From Alkalitalea saponilacus (lineage in GTDB: Bacteria > Bacteroidota > Bacteroidia > Bacteroidales > Marinilabiliaceae), in the NCBI RefSeq assembly GCF_900168165.1, contig NZ_FUYV01000001.1:248001-312000 (forward strand): a stretch of DNA of 64,000 nt, read 5' to 3'. Made by a program: the position numbers and the translations under genes. Within the stretch, counting starts at the first letter, position 1. The number at the start of each line of letters is the position of its first letter. Below are positions 1-13,596 of the stretch, in pieces. The notes under the pieces were generated by a model. That model saw nothing but the letters and a program-made list of their open reading frames with translations. It made no database searches and was not told the origin of the DNA.

Positions 1-19
1 TTTATTAATAAGAACAATT

Positions 20-3000
20 ATGAAAAAATGTTTACTTCGAATTGCTTTATTAGCTGTTCTAATTATGGTTGGCAATCAAGCTTTGGCTTGGGTCGGAATG
101 CCAACTCCAAGACTTCATGTTGATGGCCGATATTTAAAAGATCCACATGGTAATATTGTGAATCTTCATGGTGTTGGGATTACCCCCAGTCCATGGTTCA
201 ACGGTGGTCATGTTGGGGAATGGCGCTGGCATGACTTCGATGTTGAAGGGGCCTTGGCTTACAACAACTCTGTAATTGATGTTTTAAGCGATCCTTCGAA
301 GGGTTGGTATATGAGCTACATCAGGTTGCACATGGATCCTCATTGGACTAACACACCGGGATGTACTCCCGATGCACATGAGCTTCCCAACTGTTTTAAT
401 GTTGATAGATTTATAAAGTATCTTGATGAGGTATATATTCCATTGGCTGAGCACGCCATTTCTCGGGGATTATACGTTGTAATTCGTCCTCCGGGAGTTT
501 CTCCTCATGTGATTGGTGTAGAGGATGATTATAATTACGCTGAATATTTGATGACAGTGTGGGATATTGTATCAAGCCATCCTTGGATTCAACAGCAAGA
601 GGAGATCATGTTTGAACTGGCTAACGAACCAGTTCAAATTCGTCTTGCAGATGGTTCTGTAGGTGCCAATACACAACCACACTTTGATGTGTTGGTTGAA
701 ATATTTCAACCAATTGTGGACAGAATCCGTGAGAATGGGTTTCATAATGTGCTTTGGATTCCAGGTTCTGGTTATCAGTCCCACTATAAGGGCTTTGCAG
801 TTAATCCTATCCTGGGAGACAATATTGGTTATGCTGTCCACATCTATCCCGGATATTGGGGTGGTGTTAGAAATTATGAGAGGTTCAGACAGGCTTGGGA
901 TGAAAATGTGAAACCTGTTGCAGATTTTGCACCCATAATTATTACCGAAATTGATTGGGCTCCCGATGGAGTTGGTGCCTGGGGAGATGGAATAACCGGT
1001 GTCGCAGGTGGAGAAGGATTTGGCGCAAACTTTAAAAAAATAACAGATGAATCTGGTAATGTGAGTTGGAATTTATTGATGGTCGAAAACCTTCTGGAAA
1101 ATGGTGATCCTGATGGAGGAATTGCATACGGAGGAAATCCCGAAGCATGCGGTTACCCAACTTTCCATTGGTGGCAAGAGTATGCCGGATATGAGTATCC
1201 ACGCCCACATTTTGAAAACAGATCCATCAGCGACAATGGTAATGGAACATTTAAAAACCCTGTAATTTATGGTGATTTTCCAAATGCTGATGTAATACTT
1301 GTGGATAATATGTATTATATGTTGAGTTCTTCAAAAATCATAGCAGGTGGATTGTCGTTGTTAAAATCTAATGATTTAGTGAATTGGGAATATGCCGTTA
1401 ATCCTTTACAAAGAGCCGAGTCTGCTCATGGTGAAGGTTTTTATAGCGACTTAATTCCCAATGGGCTTTCCAGAATTAGTTTTCATGAAGGAGTGTTTTA
1501 TATTGTTTTTAATACCGATAATAATACATACATTCTTTCGTCTGAAAACCCTGAAGGTATATGGTCTATAGATGAGCTTGACACCTATTATGATAATCCG
1601 GTATTGATGTTTGCCGAGGGCAATAAATATATGATTCATGGGGCTGGTGATATCATGCTTAGAGAGCTAAACGAGGACTTTGAAGCCGTAGGTGGCAATG
1701 AGGTCATCATTGGTTTTCGAGATTATGACTTTTATGGAACTCGTGCCTATATAATTGATGGTCAGTATTTCATTACATCTGGTAATGTGTCAACAGGAAG
1801 TCAAATTGTATTTCGTTCAGATGAATTAACAGGCCCTTATGAAGAGTCAGTGCTTCTTGATCATACATTGATTAATAGTGTTGCAATCGTTGAGACTCAG
1901 ACAGGACAATGGTGGTCTCTCCTTTCTTACAATCACGAAGAACTTGGGCAACTGCCGTCATTGTATCGATTAGAATGGAATGATGGGTGGCCCTCGGTAA
2001 GAATCGTTAGTGAAATCATGGGAAATATGCAGAAACCAAGGGTTGGAATGAGTTTCTTTCCTACGGCGCTATCAACCAATGATAATTTCCGGTATTATCA
2101 GTTAGGAGCTCAATGGAATTGGTATAACAGCGTTAATCATTCAAATTGGTCGTTGTTTGAGCGACCCGGTTATCTGCGAATTCATACAGGAAATGTAGTT
2201 GATAATATCGGTGATGCGGAAAACGTGCTCACGCAGAGGGTGCTAGGGTTTAAAGATAATGATAAGTCTTACGCCACCATTAGAATGGATATTAGCGAAA
2301 TGGTGGAGGGTGATGTTGCAGGTCTATCTATCCTTCAAAATCCGTATGCATTCATTGGAGTTATGGTTGAAAATGATCAGCCCAAAATTATCTATAATAA
2401 TAATGGAACAATTGATATAGGTTCGGAAATCTCAGACGCCTACATATATTTACGCATAATCGTTAACCGAGATGAGAAGAAGGCTGCTTTCTATTACAGT
2501 TTAGATAATGAGGATTACATCCCCTTCGGGATTGATTTTGAACTAGGTTTTGATGAAAATTTATCTTTCGCAAATCGTTTTGCCATATTCAATTATGCAA
2601 CCATTGAAGAGGGTGGATTTGTTGATATAGATTGGTTTTCAACTGAAGAGGTTTTCAACGAAGATATGTTCTACGATCCCAATTTTGTAGGTTATACTGA
2701 GGATCAGTTAATTCTTGAATCTTTGTCTGTTGAGAGTTCAAATATCACAATGATGACAGGAAGCAGCAGATCCCTCAATGTAAGTGCGCTTTATCAGGAT
2801 GGAAGAGTTGAAAACGTTGCCAGACGTGCAGATATACTAAATTCATCTCCAGATGTTGTTCGGATTGTTAATGGACAAATTGTAGCCCTAAAAGACGGTG
2901 TTGCAAACATTACTGTTACCTTCTCAGGAGAGTTGGCCGGTTCTGAAACCATTTATTTTGATGTAAACGTTACAACCTTCCCGTTAACCAATGAGTTGTT

Positions 3001-3592
3001 TAACCCTTCAATTTGGGAATCCGGTACATTTGATGAGGAAACTGGAGCATTAATCACCGGACAATGGGGCTTTGGAGGCTGGACATATGATCAAGGTTTA
3101 GATTTGTCAGACTACAAATACCTTGTTGTAAAGTTGAAACAGCCTACCACAAGTGGTGCCTCCTTTCGTATTTTTAATGAAACCAGTTATTGGAGTACGC
3201 CTTATTCTTATGTAGTCGGATCTGCAACTGAGTTTGTAGTGCCATTGCAACATATGTACAAAGTTGTAGATGGGCAACAAGTAAAATTAGATCCTAAAGC
3301 TCTTTATATAATCGGGTTTTGGTCGCATGGCGGAATTCCTATTTATATCGATGATGTTTTTGTGTCTAATTCTGATGAATATTATGTTGATATTCCAAAT
3401 AGTATCTCAGAAATGGACAAACCGGTTTTGAGTGATGATGATATTGTAGATGTTTACTCAATAAGCGGTGTTCTAATTCGCTCTTCTATATATAGAAGAG
3501 ACGCTGTAAATGGGCTGCCAGGTGGTATTTATATCATTGGAAATGCACAAAAAGGGTATCTAAAAGAGCTGGTGAATAGCAATAGATATTGA
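20..3592 (+). CDS. Multidomain GH5 glycoside hydrolase with degenerate GH43 module and T9SS sorting domain
   Basis: Secreted enzyme of 1190 aa predicted to cleave a beta-1,4-linked backbone. Residues 1-23 form a signal peptide ending ALA. Residues about 28-395 are a GH5 TIM barrel: the acid/base is Glu203 in ELANEP and the nucleophile is Glu310 in ITEIDW. Residues about 405-680 resemble a GH43 propeller but lack two catalytic residues (see findings). Then follow a concanavalin-like region (about 685-875), a Big_2-type Ig domain (about 900-980), a carbohydrate-binding-like beta domain (about 985-1125) and a short type A sorting domain (about 1135-1190, with GGIYIIG). The ATG at 20 is directly followed by a lysine-rich signal start. 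The GH5 subfamily and exact substrate cannot be told by eye. It is probably cotranscribed with the GH43 gene 54 bp downstream. Confidence 0.85.
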   Translation: MKKCLLRIALLAVLIMVGNQALAWVGMPTPRLHVDGRYLKDPHGNIVNLHGVGITPSPWFNGGHVGEWRWHDFDVEGALAYNNSVIDVLSDPSKGWYMSYIRLHMDPHWTNTPGCTPDAHELPNCFNVDRFIKYLDEVYIPLAEHAISRGLYVVIRPPGVSPHVIGVEDDYNYAEYLMTVWDIVSSHPWIQQQEEIMFELANEPVQIRLADGSVGANTQPHFDVLVEIFQPIVDRIRENGFHNVLWIPGSGYQSHYKGFAVNPILGDNIGYAVHIYPGYWGGVRNYERFRQAWDENVKPVADFAPIIITEIDWAPDGVGAWGDGITGVAGGEGFGANFKKITDESGNVSWNLLMVENLLENGDPDGGIAYGGNPEACGYPTFHWWQEYAGYEYPRPHFENRSISDNGNGTFKNPVIYGDFPNADVILVDNMYYMLSSSKIIAGGLSLLKSNDLVNWEYAVNPLQRAESAHGEGFYSDLIPNGLSRISFHEGVFYIVFNTDNNTYILSSENPEGIWSIDELDTYYDNPVLMFAEGNKYMIHGAGDIMLRELNEDFEAVGGNEVIIGFRDYDFYGTRAYIIDGQYFITSGNVSTGSQIVFRSDELTGPYEESVLLDHTLINSVAIVETQTGQWWSLLSYNHEELGQLPSLYRLEWNDGWPSVRIVSEIMGNMQKPRVGMSFFPTALSTNDNFRYYQLGAQWNWYNSVNHSNWSLFERPGYLRIHTGNVVDNIGDAENVLTQRVLGFKDNDKSYATIRMDISEMVEGDVAGLSILQNPYAFIGVMVENDQPKIIYNNNGTIDIGSEISDAYIYLRIIVNRDEKKAAFYYSLDNEDYIPFGIDFELGFDENLSFANRFAIFNYATIEEGGFVDIDWFSTEEVFNEDMFYDPNFVGYTEDQLILESLSVESSNITMMTGSSRSLNVSALYQDGRVENVARRADILNSSPDVVRIVNGQIVALKDGVANITVTFSGELAGSETIYFDVNVTTFPLTNELFNPSIWESGTFDEETGALITGQWGFGGWTYDQGLDLSDYKYLVVKLKQPTTSGASFRIFNETSYWSTPYSYVVGSATEFVVPLQHMYKVVDGQQVKLDPKALYIIGFWSHGGIPIYIDDVFVSNSDEYYVDIPNSISEMDKPVLSDDDIVDVYSISGVLIRSSIYRRDAVNGLPGGIYIIGNAQKGYLKELVNSNRY

Positions 3593-3646
3593 ATTATGTT
3601 ATAAATTTAAGTTCATAGATTATTTACTTTTAAAATTTATATAGAG

Positions 3647-5389
3647 ATGAAGAAAAGTCAAATCAATTATTTTGGAAAATGGCCAATGGTTTTTTTGTCC
3701 GTTTTTATGATGATTTATTCTTTTAGTGCAGTGGAAGCGCAAAGAAGAGCAAACAGAAATGCTCCCGTTTTTTCTGAATTTGTTTATCAGGGAGATGATC
3801 AGGTTTACCGGGATTATCCTTTAGAAGACGATGAATTCTATAGCCCTATTTTGCAGGGATGCTACCCTGATCCTGCGATTGTTAAAAGAGGAGATGATTA
3901 TTTTATGGTTCATTCATCTTTCTCTATGTGGCCAGGTGTGCCTATTTTTCATTCCAATGACTTAGTGAATTGGACTCAGATTGGTCATGTGTTGGACAGA
4001 CCTTCACAGCTTAAGGTGGTTGATTCCGGAATTAGTGCCGGTATTTTTGCCCCCGCTATCAAGTATAATGAGCATAATGAGACTTTTTACATGATTACAA
4101 CCCAGTTTGCAGGAGGCATTGGTAATATGGTTGTAACCACAAAAGATCCATTCAAAGGATGGAGTGATCCTTACAGATTGAACTTTAATGGAATTGATCC
4201 ATCATTATTCTTCGATGAGGATGGTAAAGCATACGTTGTGCACAACGATGCTCCAGACCCAGGAAAAGAACTTTATGAGGGACACAGGGTTATCAAAATT
4301 TGGGACTTCTGCTTAGAAGAAAACCAGGTTATTGAAGGCACTGATAAGATTATTGTAGATGGTGGAGTGGATATTACAAAAAATCCTATCTGGATTGAGA
4401 TGCCACACATCTATAAAAAATATGACCGATACTATTTATCATGCGCTGAAGGTGGAACTGGAGGTTGGCATAGTCAAGTTGTTTTTGTGAGCGACAATCC
4501 TAGAGGGCCATATACTCCTGCACCGGGCAATCCAATTATGACTCAGCGTTACCTGAATCCAAACAGGGCTAACAGAGTAGAATGGGCAGGACATGCGGAT
4601 ATAGTAGAAGGGCCTGATGGGGAGTACTACGCAGTTTTTTTAGCAATCCGTCCTAATGAAAAAAACAGAGTAAACATGGGACGTGAAACTTTTATTCTTC
4701 CTGTTGATTGGAGTGGAGAATGGCCGGTTTTCGTAAACGGTCTAGTGCCATTTGAGCCAAAGCTTAAAATGCCTAAGGGTGTAGTAAACAGGACAGGAGA
4801 AGATGGTTTCGTTCCTAACGGTAATTTTACTATAAACGAGGATTTCTCTGCTGAAAATCTTGATTTTAGATGGATTGGAATGAGAGGGCCACGTGAAGCA
4901 TTCATTAACAGAACCAGAAATGGACTTCAGATTACTCCATTTGAGAACAACATTAAAGCAATGGCTCCTGTTTCCAGCTTATTTATCAGACAAATGCATA
5001 ATACTTTCACTGCAACCACAACTATGAGCTACACTCCTCGATCTGAGAGTGATTTGGCAGGAATTGTGTGTTACCAGAACGAAGGTTTCAATTATGTGTT
5101 TGGGGTTACAAGAAAAGGTAACGACACTTATCTTTTACTTGAGAGAACGGAAAGAGGTGAGTCAACCATTCTGGCCAGCACTAAAATTGACGTTCGTAAT
5201 CCAATTCATCTGCAAATTAGAGCCGAAGGTGATAATTACAGATTTAATTATTCATTGGATGGAACTGAATTTAAGAATTTGGGAGGAACCGTATCAGGAG
5301 ATATTCTTTCTACTAATGTAGCTGGTGGATTTACCGGTAATTTAATCGGTTTATATGCAACTTCTGGTAATGATGTACAACCTGAATAA
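3647..5389 (+). CDS. GH43 beta-xylosidase/alpha-L-arabinofuranosidase
   Basis: A 580 aa exported GH43 enzyme expected to release xylose or arabinose from xylo-oligosaccharides. The signal peptide runs to about residue 32 (VEAQ). The five-bladed propeller (about 60-380) keeps all three catalytic residues: base Asp75 in CYPDPAIVK, pKa modulator Asp184 in GIDPSLFFDED and acid Glu251 in WIEMPHIYKKY. Residues about 390-575 form the beta-xylosidase C-terminal concanavalin-like domain common in GH43 proteins of this length. No lipobox or sorting domain is visible, so it is probably periplasmic. A strong intrinsic terminator follows at 5462. A truncated relative of its middle section survives as a relic near 32.6 kb. 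Confidence 0.9.
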   Translation: MKKSQINYFGKWPMVFLSVFMMIYSFSAVEAQRRANRNAPVFSEFVYQGDDQVYRDYPLEDDEFYSPILQGCYPDPAIVKRGDDYFMVHSSFSMWPGVPIFHSNDLVNWTQIGHVLDRPSQLKVVDSGISAGIFAPAIKYNEHNETFYMITTQFAGGIGNMVVTTKDPFKGWSDPYRLNFNGIDPSLFFDEDGKAYVVHNDAPDPGKELYEGHRVIKIWDFCLEENQVIEGTDKIIVDGGVDITKNPIWIEMPHIYKKYDRYYLSCAEGGTGGWHSQVVFVSDNPRGPYTPAPGNPIMTQRYLNPNRANRVEWAGHADIVEGPDGEYYAVFLAIRPNEKNRVNMGRETFILPVDWSGEWPVFVNGLVPFEPKLKMPKGVVNRTGEDGFVPNGNFTINEDFSAENLDFRWIGMRGPREAFINRTRNGLQITPFENNIKAMAPVSSLFIRQMHNTFTATTTMSYTPRSESDLAGIVCYQNEGFNYVFGVTRKGNDTYLLLERTERGESTILASTKIDVRNPIHLQIRAEGDNYRFNYSLDGTEFKNLGGTVSGDILSTNVAGGFTGNLIGLYATSGNDVQPE

Positions 5390-5461
5390 GTTAAATAACT
5401 GATTTTAGCTATAAAAAATCACCATAAAATTTACAATAACTGGTAAATTTGGTCTGTAAAT

Positions 5462-5490
5462 ACCTCCTGGCAATGCCGGGAGGTGTTTTT
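5462..5490 (+). terminator. Intrinsic terminator after GH5-GH43 pair
   Basis: An 11-bp stem (one G-T pair; arms 5462-5472 and 5474-5484, closing as a small loop) is followed directly by a T-rich run. It ends the first transcription unit. Confidence 0.8.
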
Positions 5491-5612
5491 TATTTGTTCA
5501 GCTTAGATTTTATATCTAATTTGCACATAAAGATTATTTTTTACATTTATAAAGTATCTCCATTTATTTTGAACATTGTGCGCAGTTAATGTTTACGAAC
5601 ATTATATCTTAA

Positions 5613-6500
<888 letters not shown>

Positions 6501-6639
6501 ACATTGATTACCATTAAAATACAAAGATTGACGGTCGATCACCAAAGCGCAGGCAGTTAATGCTTTAAAGTATTGATTGCCTGTTGAGTGTATAAAAGCT
6601 TGTTGTTCTATTAAAATTAAAACCTTAATTAAATTCAAA

Positions 6640-8202
6640 ATGAAAAAAATGTCATTTTGCTCAGGATTACTCATCTTATCTCTGAGTTTGTTTCTTAGCT
6701 CATGTAAACAAAGTTCTGACAACAATCAAAATCCGGTTGTAAATATATGCAGCGGAGATATTTCCGGTTATTTAGATGATGGAATTTATACCTTTAAAGG
6801 TGTTCCATACGCTAAGGCAGAAAGGTTTATGCCACCTGAAAGAGTTGATGGATGGCAAGGAGTGCTTGAATGTGTTGAGTATGGTCCCATTGCGATGCAG
6901 ATTAATAGTTGGTCGCCAGACTCAGTGATGGATGAGAAAGATTTGTTTAGTGTCAATATATGGACTTCTGGCTTGGATGACACGAAAAAGCGACCTGTAA
7001 TGGTTTGGTTACATGGAGGTGGTTTTAGTTTTGGCTCCGGCAGTGACCCTATAACAGAAGGTAAACTATTGGCAGAAAAAGGAGATGTGGTCGTTGTTTC
7101 AATCAACCATCGTCTTAATATCCTTGGTTTCCTCGATTTATCTGCAATTGATGACAAATATGCCAGATCTGCAAATGTGGGGATGCTTGATATTGTGGAA
7201 TCCCTGGAATGGGTTAACCGAAATATTGAGAACTTTGGTGGCGACCCTGATAATGTCACCATTTTTGGAGAATCAGGCGGAGGCGGGAAGGTGGGAACCC
7301 TCATGTGTATGCCTGGTGCCAGTGGATTATTTCACAAAGCAATTATACAAAGTGGAACCTTGGTCAATGTAATGACTAAGGAGAAATCACAAGAGGTAGG
7401 TCTTGCTTTATTGGACTATCTGGGAATATCAAAAGATGAGGTTCATAAGTTGAAATCCATTCCGTACAAGGAGCTTGTTGTTGCAGGCGATAGTGCATTA
7501 AGAAGGACCGTTGGACTTAGGAGACCCGGAACAAGAAGAATGTTTGGGTTTGGGCCTGTTCCGGATGGCACTGATTTACTTCAACAGCCATTTACTCCAG
7601 GATTTTCAAATATCAGCCAGGAGGTTCCATTGATGATTGGTACTACTTTCAATGAGATGATGAGAACATATTATGCAGAGACAGATCTCACTTTCGAACA
7701 AGCAAGTGTAAGGTTAGAGAGCCAATACGTTGAAGAAACTGGTCGTTTTGTTGAACTATTTAAACAAGCATACCCTGATTATACGCCTCAGGATTTGTTA
7801 TCAATTGATACCGTATTTCGCCCCATAACAATTAAAGTGGCCGATGCAGCATCTACAAGAGTTGCCCCGGTTTATTCTTACATGTTAACATGGAAAAGTC
7901 CTGTGGATGATGGTACACGTGGCTCTTTTCATGCGTTGGACATTCCTTTAGTATTTAATAATATAGAGCTTGGTAAGCACTGGTCAGGCGACACAGAGGA
8001 TGCAATTGCTCTGGCTGAAATAATGAGTTCATCATGGATAAACTTTGCCAGATCAGGTGATCCTAATGTTGCCGGGGTTTTACCTGAGTGGGATGCTTAT
8101 ACTAAGGAAAATGGAGTAACCATGATTTTTGATGATGAGTGCAAAATTGTAAGAAATCACGATAGGGAGTTGATGGACATTGTATTGTCTTTTGAGCAAT
8201 AA
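6640..8202 (+). CDS. Type-B carboxylesterase lipoprotein (para-nitrobenzyl esterase family)
   Basis: An alpha/beta hydrolase of about 520 aa that probably removes acyl groups from sugars or released phenolic esters. The ATG at 6640 is chosen over an in-frame upstream start at 6577 because it begins a lipoprotein signal (MKKMSFCSG, lipobox LSSC), placing the enzyme on a membrane. Family marks are GVPYAKAERF, the oxyanion region WLHGGGFSFGSGSD, nucleophile Ser212 in FGESGGGG, and His in FHALDIPLVF. The elbow reads G-E-S-G-G rather than the usual G-E-S-A-G seen in the relative at 15985. A type-B carboxylesterase beside CE1 genes fits deacylation of xylan, but the substrate is unknown. Confidence 0.85.
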   Translation: MKKMSFCSGLLILSLSLFLSSCKQSSDNNQNPVVNICSGDISGYLDDGIYTFKGVPYAKAERFMPPERVDGWQGVLECVEYGPIAMQINSWSPDSVMDEKDLFSVNIWTSGLDDTKKRPVMVWLHGGGFSFGSGSDPITEGKLLAEKGDVVVVSINHRLNILGFLDLSAIDDKYARSANVGMLDIVESLEWVNRNIENFGGDPDNVTIFGESGGGGKVGTLMCMPGASGLFHKAIIQSGTLVNVMTKEKSQEVGLALLDYLGISKDEVHKLKSIPYKELVVAGDSALRRTVGLRRPGTRRMFGFGPVPDGTDLLQQPFTPGFSNISQEVPLMIGTTFNEMMRTYYAETDLTFEQASVRLESQYVEETGRFVELFKQAYPDYTPQDLLSIDTVFRPITIKVADAASTRVAPVYSYMLTWKSPVDDGTRGSFHALDIPLVFNNIELGKHWSGDTEDAIALAEIMSSSWINFARSGDPNVAGVLPEWDAYTKENGVTMIFDDECKIVRNHDRELMDIVLSFEQ

Positions 8203-8225
8203 TGAAACGTCTTTGTTTTGTGAAT

Positions 8226-8249
8226 CGTCTCCCGATAGATCGGGAGACG
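8226..8249. repeat. Repeated hairpin, copy 1
   Basis: A perfect 11-bp inverted repeat (cgtctcccgat / atcgggagacg) with a 2-nt loop and no T-run after it. A second copy lies at 32351-32379 with a compensating base-pair change. The lack of a T-run argues against a simple terminator. Confidence 0.7.
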
Positions 8250-8312
8250 TAGTCAAACTCACAACAAGGGAATGAAAATAATAAGCCATTAAACGAAGGT
8301 TAAGGTCAAAAT

Positions 8313-8345
8313 AAAAGCTACTACCATTTTTTGGTAGTAGCTTTT
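8313..8345 (+). terminator. Intrinsic terminator after carboxylesterase
   Basis: A perfect 14-bp stem (8313-8326 and 8332-8345) with a five-T loop and a terminal TTTT. It is symmetric enough to work in both directions. Confidence 0.8.
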
Positions 8346-8723
8346 AACATTTAATGATTAAACCTTTTGCTATAATCAATGTCTTTGTTAAATAATGGAT
8401 ACATTTTTTAACTGCCTGAATTCAGTTTTGTTTTGATTTAAGGGCTTTAATCACTTTGATGATTAGGGTGTTGTGTGTTTTTGTGTATTGATGGATTAAG
8501 ATGGGATTTTCTGTTTGTATTAATGATTATAAAAATAAATTAAATTGTTTTGTTCAAAATGAAGTGTCGCCACCATTTAGTTGTGACCATCAGGTACAAT
8601 ATCATTTCATAAAAGTTCCTGCTTTGCCGAACCTCGATATCTTTCATCCCCCGATAAATCTCAACAATTTGTTTCGATGGATCGGAAAGTAATAAGACAT
8701 ATTTTAAAATAAATTATTTTCAA

Positions 8724-9836
8724 ATGAGAAGAACTCTATTAACATTAACCCAAATTTGCCTGATATTCACTCTTATGGGGCAAAGCAACTCTCAACCTGC
8801 ATCAACAAACGTAAGAAGAGCGGAATATCCCCGAATAACAGAAGACAGCAGAGCTGTTTTCAGAATTGAAGCTCCTGATGTTGATCAATTACAACTTGAT
8901 TTAGGCCGACGATACGACATGGTTAAAAACAGTGATGGAGTATGGGAGGTCACTACAGATTCCTTGGGAGAAGGTTTTCATTATTATTCTCTGATAATTA
9001 ACGGACTTGCTGTTGCTGATCCTGCCAGTGAAACTTTCTATGGAATGGGCCGCAAGGCAAGTGGAATCGAAATTCCTTTTGACGGAGATGATTATTATTC
9101 CCTGAGAGATGTTCCCCATGGCGAGATCCGAATCAGACGCTACTTCTCCCAAGTAACCAATAGTTGGCGAAGCTTTTATTTATACACTCCTCCGTGTTAT
9201 GACAAAGATACTTCAAAAAAATATCCTGTATTGTACCTTCTTCATGGTGGAGGAGAGGATCAGCGTGGGTGGGCTATGCAGGGGAAAACCGACCTTATCC
9301 TCGACAACCTCATTGCCGATGGACAAGCTGTCCCTATGGTCGTGATAATGGTTGATGGCAATATTCCCTCCGCAGGTTTTGGGCTAAGCGCTTTAGAAGC
9401 TTTCGAGAACGAGCTGATAGAAAGCATAATTCCTTTTGTGGAAAGTAAATATCGTGTGAAGGCTGATGCTGACAGTCGTGCACTTGCAGGTCTGTCAATG
9501 GGTGGATTGCAAACCCTTCATGCGGGGTTAAGGAATACAGAAATGTTTTCATTCTTAGGAGTTTTTAGTTCAGGATGGTGGGTCAATCAACCAGCGATTT
9601 CAGATCCCCAGTATGATTTTATGAGAAACAACACAGAAGTAATTAATAATAACTTGAAACAGTTCTGGATCGCAATGGGGGGGCAAGAGGACATTGCCTG
9701 GGAAAATTGCCAGGTAATGATGCGTGAGTTTGACCAAATGAGTGTTCAATATTCATACTCCGAGTATCCGGGAGGACATACATGGCCAGTGTGGCGTAAC
9801 AACCTGTACAACTTTTCGAAACTCTTGTTTAAATAG
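8724..9836 (+). CDS. CE1-type esterase with N-terminal E-set (CBM48-like) module
   Basis: A 370 aa secreted esterase, probably a feruloyl or acetyl-xylan esterase. The signal peptide covers about residues 1-23. Residues about 30-125 are an Ig-like E-set module of the CBM48 type (VFRIEAPDVDQLQLDLG, GFHYYSLIING). The alpha/beta hydrolase (about 140-370) shows YPVLYLLHGGGED, nucleophile Ser258 in GLSMGG and His352 in GGHTWPVWR. No lipobox or sorting domain is visible, so it is probably periplasmic. It is the first intact member of a tandem set of six genes that share this architecture. Confidence 0.88.
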   Translation: MRRTLLTLTQICLIFTLMGQSNSQPASTNVRRAEYPRITEDSRAVFRIEAPDVDQLQLDLGRRYDMVKNSDGVWEVTTDSLGEGFHYYSLIINGLAVADPASETFYGMGRKASGIEIPFDGDDYYSLRDVPHGEIRIRRYFSQVTNSWRSFYLYTPPCYDKDTSKKYPVLYLLHGGGEDQRGWAMQGKTDLILDNLIADGQAVPMVVIMVDGNIPSAGFGLSALEAFENELIESIIPFVESKYRVKADADSRALAGLSMGGLQTLHAGLRNTEMFSFLGVFSSGWWVNQPAISDPQYDFMRNNTEVINNNLKQFWIAMGGQEDIAWENCQVMMREFDQMSVQYSYSEYPGGHTWPVWRNNLYNFSKLLFK

Positions 9837-9908
9837 AGTATTTTCAAAGCAAAGAACATTGGATTTTCTAAGTTTCGCCAAATGGTATTCGAAGTATCCT
9901 TTTTTTAA

Positions 9909-11117
<1,209 letters not shown>

Positions 11118-11160
11118 TGATTTCCTTACATAAGTAAGTCTTAAAAATAATATGGATTTT

Positions 11161-11197
11161 CATGCAAGTTGCCGTTTTACGCAACTTGCATGGGTTT
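11161..11197 (+). terminator. Intrinsic terminator between esterase genes
   Basis: A 12-bp perfect stem (11161-11172 / 11181-11192) followed by a short T-run. It suggests that 8724-11117 and 11283-17544 are separate units, or that expression is attenuated here. Confidence 0.7.
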
Positions 11198-11258
11198 TAA
11201 AATTCAGTTATCGAAATAAACTTTTAAGCTTTCACCAATTGACAGTTCTATATGATAA

Positions 11259-12392
<1,134 letters not shown>

Positions 12393-12403
12393 ATAGTCAT
12401 ATT

Positions 12404-13570
<1,167 letters not shown>

Positions 13571-13596
13571 AACTTATTCATAGAATATACGAAAGA

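Larger units (their letters stand above)
8203..8723. other. Intergenic region with two hairpins
   Basis: This 521-bp stretch holds a repeated hairpin (8226-8249), a strong terminator (8313-8345) and AT-rich DNA before the next esterase. A 63-codon open frame at 8501-8692 has no signal peptide, recognisable motif or convincing start, and is not called. Confidence 0.6.

Noticed and set aside
611-638. 10-bp inverted repeat with 8-nt loop in the GH5 gene
   Set aside because: With loops allowed, about one such repeat is expected by chance in 64 kb.
572-841. Reverse-strand open frames inside the GH5 gene and similar antisense frames across the locus
   Set aside because: They are shadows of the real genes; the shared WLKYFNQ peptide on both strands near 700 comes from the palindrome, not from a gene.
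8501-8692. 63-codon open frame upstream of the CE1 esterase
   Set aside because: No signal peptide, family motif or plausible ribosome-binding context; it lies in AT-rich intergenic DNA.
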